Positions 18,711 through 27,699 of a DNA stretch of 50,246 bases are shown here, piece after piece. The notes beneath the pieces were generated by a model, which ran no database searches, was not told the DNA's origin, and worked only from the letters and a program-made list of their open reading frames with translations. The translations under genes were made by a program, and so were the position numbers. The stretch's first letter is position 1, and each line of letters opens with the position of its first letter. The stretch comes from Haplomitrium mnioides (Eukaryota; Marchantiophyta; Haplomitriopsida; Calobryales). Location: contig JBNGIS010022751.1 in assembly GCA_049999725.1 (NCBI GenBank), positions 1 through 50,246 on the forward strand, in the 5' to 3' direction.

Positions 18711-19605
18711 AATGCAAGCATGACGATTCTGAACCATTTTCAAAAGATGACATTTTGGACATGGTTTCATCTTTTGCGATAATTACAACATTGGATTTTT
18801 GGTCTTTTGTTATTATACACTCGTCGCAACAATTTGGCATCGTTGAAGATGCCCTTTTGAAAGTTTGATGTACAATTGACCACGACATCTGGTAAGTTGT
18901 TCTTTGATTTTTTAGTTTTTAATTTCTCTTTTTTATTTTTCTTGCACTTTGGTTACAATGTTTTAATTTGTTTATTTTTCTTTTTACAGAGACAAGAGCA
19001 ACATTCATCATTCTAGTGGTCCTCGAATCGCACATCCCTACAAATATTGGACTGTGAGCTACTGGAAAAAAGAAGGGAGAAGAGCATGAGGCTTTTTAAT
19101 TTGCAGCCTGCTACTGCGACTGGACTTCCTTGGCAAATCATGCATAGTGTTTTTAGTTGTCCTGCGGTTTCTGCCAAACTTAAACACCCACGAGATGATC
19201 ATCCTATCAATGTTTATCAAAAGTCGTAGGCGCTTTACAATTTTTCATCAACCAATTGTCAACAGAGTAGGATTGGATCTTAGATCTTTGCTCTTGGTCG
19301 GGCACATGCCTTATTTGTGCTTTAAAGCTGATGCAAAACTGCATCACGGTGGAATATAATAGACGTTAGTCTATCTACATTCCTTAGAGGGTTTTGGAGA
19401 TGGCTTCCTTGCCATTCGATGTGACTAAGTCACAGATAGTTTATGCATACCACAAGGAACCTATTCCTCCTAGTACTGCATGTGCCACTGGTGATTCTGT
19501 TGCAATATTTGGGACTGGAAAGTCTTGACAAGACTCTCTAGTGGCTGCAGATGCTCAACCTTTGGATTTAGATGAGACAATTCCTCCCAAGAAGGATAGA
19601 GCTTG
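18700..19605 (+). pseudogene. Methyltransferase-like gene fragment
   Basis: The first exon piece reads FFKECKHDDSEPFSKDDILD, MVSSFAIITTLDFWSFVIIH and SSQQFGIVEDALLKV, then a stop and CTIDHDI before GTAAGT (18892). A 98-base intron ends TTTTTACAG (18989). The next exon gives KSNIHHSSGPRIAHPY and KYWTVSYWKK; further pieces in other frames are KHPRDDHPINVYQKS and IFHQPIVNRVGLDLRSLLLV with GHMPYLCFKADAKLHHG, then LDLDETIPPKKDRA. The order 'HP....QKS.....I......LDL......G......ADAK' resembles the C-terminal motif of N4/N6 DNA methyltransferases (QKP...I...LDpFaGsGtt..A...GR..iG.E.d). The DPPY-type and FxGxG residues are not preserved or not visible. This is a tentative family call for a dead fragment. 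Confidence 0.45.
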
Positions 19606-20291
19606 ATCATCTGTTTGGAAAATTTATTTTACTAATAAAGTATTTTTTTACAAATTTTTATTTGCCAAAGTTTCAACTTGTTGCACTCTCAATCCATTTC
19701 AAGTCTTTTCATCACGATTCAATTTGGTGCGCTTAAGAATGGTTTGGAGTCAATTGCTAGTATAAGAATGGTTTGGAGTCAATTGCTAATCTAAGAATGG
19801 TTTGGAGTTTCTGTGCACATTGGCTTGGAGTCTATGCACACATGAACTCTTGCAATTTTTGGCCGCTCATGCTTTACATTCTTGTTTAGAGTCTATGCGC
19901 ACATAAGCTTTCTAGTTCTTGTTTGGAGTCTATGCGCACATGAGCTTTAAGGTTATTGTTTAGAGTTCTTGCACGCATAAGCCAAAGGTTCTCATTCAAA
20001 GTCTATGCATGCATAGGCTTTAGCGTTCTTGTTTAAAGTCTTGACACGCCTAGGCTTTGGGGTTCTAGTTCAAAGTTCATGCGTGCATAGCTTTATTGTT
20101 CTTGTTCATAGTCTAAGCACACATAAGCTTTAGGATTCTAATTCAGAGTCTATGTGTGCATAGGCTTTAGGGTTCTAGTTTGGAGTCTATGCTTGCATAG
20201 GATTTAACAGCTACGATGCTCAAAGTCTGGTTCAAAGTCCATACCCGACTAGACATCCATGTTTGTATATAATTTTTTCTCATAAAAAGAT
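19606..20291. repeat. Spacer with tandem and palindromic repeats
   Basis: No gene. From 19736 a roughly 31-bp unit (AAGAATGGTTTGGAGTCAAT) occurs three times. From about 19815 to 20220 some ten units of about 40 bp follow, each with GAGTCTATGCGCACAT(A/G)AGCTTT and a GGTTCTTGTTT-like tail. The central parts are imperfect palindromes, for example GTCTATGCATGCATAGGC near 20007. They are clearly related to the palindromes at 10486-10869 and 11975-12110 but with a longer period. The end is cut by the insertion of Copia-3. Confidence 0.85.
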
Positions 20292-20296
20292 ATATG
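20292..20296. other. Target-site duplication ATATG, left copy (Copia-3)
   Basis: ATATG stands directly before the TGTTATAG start of the 5' LTR. The same five bases stand directly after the ...GATAACA end of the 3' LTR at 40369-40373. A 5-bp direct repeat is what copia integrases leave. Confidence 0.9.
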
Positions 20297-20412
20297 TGTT
20301 ATAGGGACATATATATAAACCCTATGTAAGTGGTCATCCACCACACATTCATTCATTCATACTCTCACTCTTAGAGACTCCCATGTGTGTGTGAGGCGCT
20401 CAAGCGATAACA
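20297..20412 (+). repeat. 5' LTR of Copia-3 (116 bp)
   Basis: Begins TGTTATAGGGACATATATAT and ends GCGATAACA. It contains CCCTATGTAAG, CATTCATTCATTCATACTC and CTCCCATGTGTGTG. It corresponds to the 3' LTR at 40256-40368. The sequence that follows, CGTTATCAGGATGAAATG, is the place of the primer-binding site; it shares TATCAG with the initiator-Met tRNA type of site used by many copia elements but is not a clean match. Confidence 0.9.
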
Positions 20413-22096
20413 CGTTATCAGGATGAAATGACTCTACAAATGTTTTTTCTCGCATGCGCTCAATCTGCACCAACACCTAAGGAAGCTCTCACGTACTCAC
20501 ATCAACGTATACTATTTTTTTTCCTTCTACGCGAGATTCTTTTTCTCCGTTTCTTTGCTCCCGTGAACTTTTTCTTGCCTTTTTTTCTAACACATTTTGC
20601 ATTGCGCACCTATTCTTCCCCTCACCTCTTAAGAATTGGTTTGTTCTACCAACATTTTTCTTCACGACCCTCTCTCTTCCTTTTGAAAGAGCCATGTACG
20701 GAATAGGGCTTCTTCCTTGCTCGACATTGCTTTTTCTCTTGCTCTTGCTCGACACTGCTTCTGCTCTTGCTCGAAGCTGCTTCTTCCTTTTTCGACGTTG
20801 CTTCTACTCTTGCTCGAAGCTGCTTCTTCGTTGCTCATTCTTTGCTCGACGTTGCCTCTACTCTTGCTCAACGTTGCTTCTTCTGTGCTCAACGCTACTT
20901 CTTCTTTGCTCGACACTCGCTCCTTGCTCGCTCTTGCTCGACATTGCACTAGGTGATTCTTGGCACTTCCTTTTCTACTTCTGATGGGCGACATACTTAC
21001 TCTTCTGCTTTGTGACCATCGGCTCATCTGTGTGACACGTTGCGACTGTTTGGCTAGAGACTTTTCTCCTCTTGGTCTCCACTTGACAACTTTACTTCCT
21101 ATTTCCGCTTCACATCTCATCCTTTTTCTTCTTTTGTTGTTTTCCCTCTATTTGACGACATTGAGTAACATTGGCTCTACTTTCTTGACTCATCAATTCT
21201 GTGCGTGCTCGAAGCTGACCTGTATTACCCTTGTTTTCTCTACTTTCTATGTTGCGAACTGTCCAGCATAGGAGCAACTTCAACCCCAACTCTCACTCGA
21301 CACCAGAGCTTACTGGACTCATTTTATCTTACCTTCCTTCATTCGTTTCTAACATTGACAGACCAGATCTAATCTCATTTTCTGGTATTACGTTGCTTTG
21401 TTTCTGAACAAGTTCTTTCTCTACTATCACCTACGATGTAGGAACATTCAAGCAAGGGGAACGAAAGGCACAAGTTGCACAGACCTGTGCACAAGTTTGA
21501 CTCACATGTTTATGTTGCATCAAAGACCAATCAGGAACATCTTTGGTGAAGATACCTTCACGCAGGCGACCACACAGAGGCTACATCAACACTCAACGAA
21601 AGAGCAACATTGCATCTTGCCACTTCAACCTCTTCCACTCTGTTCTTCATCACTTCCTGGTTCAATTCTTTCAATCTATCTTTTGATTATATTCCATTGA
21701 TTCTTTTCTACTCTCTGAATGCACATATCCCTTACAAGGGATATACTTGTTGATTCTGAACTACTTCTGATAGAGGTTACAAGTGAATCATACTAACGAG
21801 AAATGTTGACCATTGTCACCTCTTGAGATCAGCCTCTATTTGGCCATATCTACAACGGTTATTTTTTTTTACAAAATCAGTATTGCAGAGAAGCACCACA
21901 ACGATAGGAGGCTAGGTCATATTTTAGCTCAAGGAGGACACACACAAGGAAGATATGGGAGGACATACTATTGGCACATCAGTTCTCGGTGCTTATACCA
22001 ATCGATTCACAATTGGTCCATTCTTTCATGTTTTCATTTCAGTTCTTGATTTTTCCGCTTAAGGCAGAAAACATAAACAGGTACTAGGGTCTGTGA
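20413..22096 (+). other. Copia-3 untranslated leader
   Basis: No gene in this 1.7-kb stretch. It is CT-rich. Between about 20700 and 20960 it has a degenerate repeat of TTGCTCGACATTGCTTCTTC type, which opens reading frames rich in Leu, Ser and Cys in every plus frame. The leader of Copia-1 (4004-2926, minus) has the same opening sequence and similar CT-rich repeats. These frames are not supported as proteins. Confidence 0.75.
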
Positions 22097-22976
22097 TTGA
22101 CCAAAACCCAGATCCATCACCCATCTATACCAAGTACAGACCATCACATCCCTGACCCAGTAGCCGCATTCGCCAAAAATTCTGGTTTATCTATCTCATT
22201 CACAAGTACTCTTAGTAGGGCAGAGAAAAGATCCACCATGACATCTATGGAATCACTAAAATTTCAGGCTCTGAAACAGGATGGCTCCAACTATTGTTCT
22301 TGGTCACTTGATGTTACGACCTACTTAACATCCAAAGCTATCTGTGAAGTCATCAGCACGGATGACAATATCACCTCATGTGATGCAGCAAGAGCCCTTA
22401 TCCTGATTAAGCACCACATGATGGAACCCCTGAGACTTCAATACCTGAATTATCATAGTCTCCATCTACTATGGAAAGAACTGAAGCTCAAATTCAATCA
22501 TCTGACAAGTATATCGCTACCTGCAGCGAGACGTGATTGGATTAACCTATGAGTTTAGGACCATACGTCCATTGTAAATTACAACAATGAACTATTTTGC
22601 ATTGTCTCACAACTAGCAATGTGCGGTCACCTTGTGACCGATGAAGAACAGATAGAGAAAACTCTATCAACATTTCCTATGAGCAATCTCATTTTGGCAT
22701 CTCAATATCACAATATGCGATTCACTCTGAACTTATAGCATATATGCTACTTGCCAAAAAGCATCAACTACTCCTCATGGAAAATGCAAAGAAGCGACCT
22801 TCAGGGTTTGTTACCCCTCATCTGAACCCAGAATCACATTTTACAAGCACTAGCCTTTACCCTCGCTCTAGGAATAAACATTTTTCCATAGGCAGAGGAA
22901 GGAGTAATCCCAAATTCAGGGGGACCAATAACCGCCCGACCAGCAGTCGACCTCCAACTCCCAGTCACATGGATAG
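22097..22976 (+). pseudogene. Copia-3 Gag, N-terminal part up to the Gypsy-A insertion
   Basis: The most likely original start is ATG at about 22239 (MTSMESLKFQALKQDGSNYC), followed by SWSLDVTTYLTSKAICEVIS, ALILIKHHMMEPLRLQYLNY and LWKELKLKFNHLTS; this is the copia Gag fold (W...L...L..k...). After a stop at 22550 it resumes HTSIVNYNNELFCIVSQLAM, EEQIEKTLSTFPMSNLILAS and, in another frame, AKKHQLLLMENAKKRPSGF with RGRSNPKFRGTNNRP. It is cut at 22976 before the zinc knuckle, which lies 12.8 kb further on at 35876-35917. Confidence 0.88.
22972..22976. other. Target-site duplication GATAG, left copy (Gypsy-A)
   Basis: GATAG precedes TGTCAGCCAGTG at 22977. The same five bases follow the other end at 35744-35748. 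Removing 22977-35748 restores CACATGGATAGACATTCC, a continuous gag sequence. Confidence 0.92.
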
Positions 22977-25641
22977 TGTCAGCCAGTGATTTGAAGCACT
23001 GAGACAGAATTCAGTCAATCGGAAGCAATTCTGAACCAATGACCCTTAGCAAGTGTTCCAATCCGTCTTACGACGTGGGAACCCCACTTAAGAGGGATCT
23101 GCGAAGAGTCCAAACAGGGATCTCCGAGGAATCGCCGAAAGGGTGACATAACGTGGGTTTGTGTGATCTTAAGAAGACAGAAGATGCCGAAAGGGTGATT
23201 CATCAATGTTTCGATCGAGGAAAGGCAAAGAAGAGCCGAAAGGGAGATAAATTGTCGACGGGACCGACAAAGAGCGAAGGGAGTCTGTAGCAGCTCTTCG
23301 GATGATGTGGCGAGCACTGAGAGTCCGCGGAGCGATTCGGAAACGTGGATGAAGGAGAGTGTAGTCCACAGGTTAACATCGGAAGAAGGGTTAGCGCGAT
23401 GGTCAGCCTACCCATTTGCGGGACGGCGTCGGGCGGCGCTCTTCGGACGACGTGGCGTTCTGAGAAGCGATGAGAGGATTCCAAAGGTCAATTGTGGAAA
23501 GGAGTCAGCTGACGGTTAGCCTACCCCTTTGCAGGGCGACATCGGACGGCGCCTTGCGGATGATGTGGTGACTCAGAGAACCTCGGGCAAGTCAGAGGAC
23601 ACGTGGCAGCAAGGGAAAGCTCATCAAACCTCAGGCCATGAGGGAGTCAACTTCGGAAGGGAAAGTCAAAGCGACGGTCAGCCTACCCCCTTGCGGGGTG
23701 GCGTCGGATGGCGGTGTAGCGGATGATGTGGAAAGCGGAGGATAACTGGGAATCTGCAAGGGAATCTGCTGAGATTCCGTGGACCGAGTTCCGCGAGGTG
23801 CTTCGAAACTCTTTTCCGAAGGACTCTTTGGACCTGGCTCTGCGGGAATCTACGGAATCTCTATCCGCAAGATTCTTTGAACACCCTGTTATTGTTGTAC
23901 TTGTCGTTTCTCGACCAACTGACGGGACACGCGGCGCGCGCCTATTTTCCGTAGTAATGAGATTAACTAACATTGGAGCCACGCGTCGACATTTCCCGTT
24001 ATAAGCCTAACTGGATTAACAAATTCAAACAAAGGGCGTCAGGGTTTGCGGGGAGACGCAACGATTGCTCAAGGGGGGTATACATCAAAGGATGTCAATT
24101 CTAAGAAGGGTTGATGCTTAGGCAATCTCAGGGCGCGAGGCGACTGCATGCGAAAGGGAATCGCAACGAGAAGGGGCTGGATTGAGAATTCACTGAAAAG
24201 ACCACGTGAAGCAGAGTTACTCGCTCAAGAGATCTGAGGGATTCAAAGGAGGACTGGAGGGAGATCAAGGTGACCTCATCCTTGCAGGCGAACCCGGGCG
24301 GAGGGTTACTGATACGGGGTATCGATTGAATTCTGGCCGACTAAGACTTTGGGAGAGGTTACCATGGGAGGACTTGGGGTCATTTTTGCATTCTCTATGT
24401 AGAAGCATCACGATCTGAGGACAAGGAAATCGCAACGAGGGGCGGCTGGAGTTAGAATTCAGTGAGAAGATCACGTGAAGCAGAGGTACTCGCTCAAGGG
24501 ATCCGGGGGATTCAGAGGAGGACTGGAGGGAGATCCATGTGACCTCATCTTTGCAGGCGGACCTGGGCGGAGGGTTACTGATACGGGGGTCTAGAAGGGA
24601 TTCGGCTAGTTATGACTTTAGGAGAGGCTGCCAAGTGAGGAGCTTGGAGTTGTCTCTGCCTTTCCTTGTGTGGGAGTATCACCCCAGAGTGTTTGGAGTA
24701 CACTCTGTATTTAATCTCAAGTAGAGCTAAGGGGGTGGGGGTGCGTTAGTACCCGCGTACTGCGGAGTAAGACTCCTCAAGGCTCCAAGTGGAGTGGGTT
24801 ACCTACAGTTGGGAGGACTGTGCTTTTCCAGAGGTGGAACTAAAATAAATCCTCTTCTTAGCTTGAGGAAGTAAAGTCAGGACTTCTCGCGATGGAAGTA
24901 TCAAAACTATCTGGATAAGGGTGCATGAGTGGTGAGTGTTGGGCTGCAGGCTGTAAGGCAGCGAAGGATTCAAAAGAGAAGTCAATTGGTGGATCTGTCT
25001 AGAGGTCTTCAAGGACTCTATTTCTATTCATAGTACATAGTGTAAATAGTTTGTGTATCGAAGTATAGTTAGATTCTCATTTTGCATTTGAGTTCATGTA
25101 GTATAGTAGCATAAAATATATCAGTACAGCTGAGTAGACCCTGAGACATCTCGGAAAGAGGAATGCAGTCCCTGTGACAACCAAATGATCATAGAGGGAA
25201 ATGCTCTCTGTTTATAATCCTGTTGTAGAACTTTGTGATTCATTCATCTTAGGATATGAGATCTGTTGTACTCGATCTATGACAACTCTGAAAAGGGGAG
25301 TCCAAACTTCTGTAAATGTCCCTGGTTTCAGGACTCAACACCTTTCCACCCAATTTGACAGGACCTCGAGTTTTGGGTCCTTGGAATGCACGGACAGAAT
25401 TACATGAGAAAGATTGAGTGTGGAGAATGCTGACTTGAGTTGGGAATGAGTGATTGTAGTGAAGTCCGAAGAGAGTAAGTGGTGAATCAAAGGCTAGTAA
25501 GGAAAGCAAGAATCCTTAAAGACTTAAAGGGACAATTGGTAAGAGGCCATCTCAGAAAAGAACCTGAATGCCCGCAAGTTGTATGCCCCTGCGTCAAAAG
25601 AGGCGACTGTGAAGGTTAAGGCCGGAAACATGGGAGTGACA
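22977..25641 (+). repeat. 5' LTR of Gypsy-A (2665 bp, internally deleted)
   Basis: Begins TGTCAGCCAGTGATTTGAAG and ends CATGGGAGTGACA. Compared with the 3' LTR it lacks about 570 bases: after GACCCTTAGCAAGTGT (23059) it jumps to sequence found at about 28349. It contains three copies of a GGTCAGCCTACCCCTTTGCG element (about 23403, 23514, 23677) and a direct repeat of about 271 bp (24206 and 24477, GAAGCAGAG(T/G)TACTCGCTCA). Short reading frames inside have no family resemblance. Confidence 0.88.
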
Positions 25642-25649
25642 TAAATTTT

Positions 25650-25666
25650 TGGCGCTAGAAGGAGGG
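25650..25666 (+). promoter_or_regulatory. Primer-binding site of Gypsy-A
   Basis: TGGCGCTAGAAGGAGGG lies eight bases after the 5' LTR. It begins TGG, complementary to the CCA end of a tRNA, and the TGGCGC start is common in gypsy elements. I cannot name the tRNA with certainty. Confidence 0.7.
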
Positions 25667-25808
25667 CCAAAGGTTTGAAAGCCTAAGGTTTGAAGGCCAA
25701 AGGTTTGAAGAAACTTGGGACCAACCCAAACCAGGGATACCGCTTTGTGCACCTGATACTCAATTTAGTTTGTAAAAAAACCACTTCCGTGAAGCAAAGA
25801 AACTGGGT

Positions 25809-26702
25809 GTGAGTCTGTTGAGGAAGAGTGGCAGAAGGAAGGGAGTAAAGTTTTTTCCCTCAACTGTAGCAATGGGCTATGGCCGTGGGCGAAGGAAGAG
25901 ACGGACGAAGTATGTGTCAGAATACTACTCTGATAGTTCAAGCAAGGAGGACACTGAGGAGAGCTCTGCATCTACCATAGGAAGTGACAACGACTCCGAT
26001 AGCAGCAGCCCCGATGATCAGAAGTCTTCCAGAAAGAAGAAGCAGGGAAAGAAGCAAAAGATCAAGAGGGCTGCCAAAGGAGAGGAGGCGCACAAAGTGG
26101 AATTGAGTTCAAAGATAGAGGTGATGCAATCCCTTCTTGCGAGCATCACACCAAATCTTGAGGGAGCTGAACAATCAGATGAATGGGTTGCAACCAAACC
26201 ACCGAAGAGAATCGTTATGGTGTGCTGGAATTGTGGCCAGCCTGAACAGGTTTCCCTCAACTGCCCAGAACCATGGAGGCAGAAATATGAATATCCAATT
26301 GCAGTACACTCCCAGTATGAAGAGGAGGAAGCAATCTGGACAAAGGAGGAAATCTCTGCCTCTGAGGATTGTTATCACGTAAGGGCCAAGGCAAAATCCA
26401 AGCCCTACCAGAAGAGCAAGGGCAAAAACATGCGAAAGGCTAAAAAATCTACGAAGCATGTGTGGACACCCCTGAGTGATTCTAAATACGAGGCGGAGGA
26501 CCCCACTTGGGTTCAACTTACAGAGCCAGAAGAGGAGAGAGAATTGGGTGGTGCCTTGGAGGAGGCTCATAAGGAGAGCGCAAACGAAGCGGCCCTGAAG
26601 CATGTCACAGAGCGGCAATTACTAGGCAATCCAGATGTGGTCGAGGAGGCAGGAACATCTTGGGTTAGTGCAGAATCTTACGCCTTGCATCGATTGGGCT
26701 GA
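25809..26702 (+). CDS. Gypsy-A gag-like protein with one altered zinc knuckle
   Basis: A 297-codon open frame. It starts SLLRKSGRRKGVKFF and GYGRGRRKRRTKYVSEYYSD, then has a Ser/Asp-rich acidic stretch, a Lys-rich stretch (KKKQGKKQKIKRAAKG) and a zinc knuckle, CWNCGQPEQVSLNC, in which the His of CX2CX4HX4C is Gln. The region after it (AIWTKEEISASEDCYHVRAK) matches GWKTPTSDECFRVVTRAG in the gag at 31912. The usual Gag N-terminal helix domain is absent. The initiation codon is uncertain; ATG at 25871 (MGYGRGRR) is an alternative. It could bind RNA only weakly if the knuckle needs His. It overlaps the next frame by 68 bases. Confidence 0.6.
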   Translation: MSLLRKSGRRKGVKFFPSTVAMGYGRGRRKRRTKYVSEYYSDSSSKEDTEESSASTIGSDNDSDSSSPDDQKSSRKKKQGKKQKIKRAAKGEEAHKVELSSKIEVMQSLLASITPNLEGAEQSDEWVATKPPKRIVMVCWNCGQPEQVSLNCPEPWRQKYEYPIAVHSQYEEEEAIWTKEEISASEDCYHVRAKAKSKPYQKSKGKNMRKAKKSTKHVWTPLSDSKYEAEDPTWVQLTEPEEERELGGALEEAHKESANEAALKHVTERQLLGNPDVVEEAGTSWVSAESYALHRLG

Positions 26703-27384
26703 GGCGAGAGAATCAAAGCCGGATGAAGAAGGATCCGCACGTATGCTAGGAGACCAAGGAAAGATCCAACTGGAGCAAGAAGGCGAGTACGCAACGGGAC
26801 CGTCTGAACCACAAGAGGAGGAGCCTCCGGAAGACCAATGTGAGTCGAGCCTCGAACCTGAGCTAGGAAGGGGGTCGACATCGATGTGCCCGGCTAGAGG
26901 TAGTCATGATGAGCAATCGCCAGGTGTCGTCGAGTTGGGACCTCCTCAAGTGGAGGAAGGCACGATAATTGAAATATGCAATTGCGGCTCGGAGGATCTG
27001 GAGTTACCGGAAGGAGAAACCGATCTCAATTCCGGAAGAGAGCTCGCCTTGAGCCAACCAAAGGATCTTGTTGACAAGGAAATTGTTATGGGCAGTCTCA
27101 CCATTGCCAGAATTATATACAGTTTTATGTTTACAAGTTATATGTGTCGTGCCTATGTATATGCTTCTTTGATCACCTGTTCCTTATGGGTGTGTGTCGT
27201 ACCTACACCGAGGCTAGAGGAGAAGGGCCAGCCAAGAAATCCACGAACTAAGGGTAGTCGCCCGAATCAGAGAAGAATGCAGCTAGGGTTGTGGCTGCAC
27301 CGATCATGCACCCGCTTCAAACTGGAATTTGAAGGCGCAACTTTTGTGTGGGATCCAGGGAAGCGACAAGAGGAGGATCCGTAG
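26635..27384 (+). CDS. Gypsy-A second open frame, acidic protein of unknown role
   Basis: A 249-codon frame overlapping the end of the gag-like frame. It is rich in Glu, Pro and Ser (PSEPQEEEPPEDQCESSLEP, EEGTIIEICNCGSEDLELPE) with one hydrophobic segment (IARIIYSFMFTSYMCRAYVY, then ASLITCSLWVCVV) that could cross a membrane. I recognise no family. It may be a frame-shifted continuation of gag and spacer rather than a gene. A TAG ends it at 27382, and the same frame continues EEGVESVNQIEVYTCDRT for 48 more codons. Confidence 0.35.
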   Translation: MWSRRQEHLGLVQNLTPCIDWAEARESKPDEEGSARMLGDQGKIQLEQEGEYATGPSEPQEEEPPEDQCESSLEPELGRGSTSMCPARGSHDEQSPGVVELGPPQVEEGTIIEICNCGSEDLELPEGETDLNSGRELALSQPKDLVDKEIVMGSLTIARIIYSFMFTSYMCRAYVYASLITCSLWVCVVPTPRLEEKGQPRNPRTKGSRPNQRRMQLGLWLHRSCTRFKLEFEGATFVWDPGKRQEEDP

Positions 27385-27532
27385 GAGGAGGGTGTGGAGT
27401 CTGTCAACCAAATCGAAGTATATACCTGTGACAGAACAGAGCACCAAGAGAAGATGGCTGAGATTCAAGAGGAGAAGGGAGAGGGCCCAACTATGACTCC
27501 ATCAAAGGTGCCTAGCCAGCGAAGGTAAAATT

Positions 27533-27562
27533 ATGTGTATGTGTGTGTGTGTGTGTGTGTGT
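27533..27562. repeat. (GT)n microsatellite
   Basis: A run of TATGTGTATGTGTGTGTG type, about 30 bases, between the second Gypsy-A frame and the 3' LTR. It is a simple repeat with no other feature. Confidence 0.95.
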
Positions 27563-27686
27563 TTTATGGGGAGGGCATTTTGTGGGAATGTGTTGCAGCA
27601 GTTAAGGAGGCCGACCAACTACTACTCATAGGAGGCAACCAGCAGAGAAGGGAGACAAAGGTTGTTCGCGGAGACGCTTCACAACT

Positions 27687-27696
27687 AAAGGGGGAG
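27687..27696 (+). promoter_or_regulatory. Polypurine tract of Gypsy-A
   Basis: AAAGGGGGAG lies three bases before the start of the 3' LTR (TGTCAGCC at 27700). This is the expected priming tract for plus-strand DNA synthesis and fixes the element's orientation as plus. Confidence 0.85.
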
Positions 27697-27699
27697 TTA

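Noticed and set aside
20694-20984. Overlapping Leu/Ser/Cys-rich open frames in all three plus frames
   Set aside because: Low-complexity CT-rich repeat in the leader of Copia-3. The same type of sequence lies in the leader of Copia-1, where frames differ.
23307-24004. Host genes in the GC-richer 23-25 and 28-30 kb regions
   Set aside because: All frames there lie in gypsy LTR copies, recur in four places of the window in direct and inverted form, and show no known domain.
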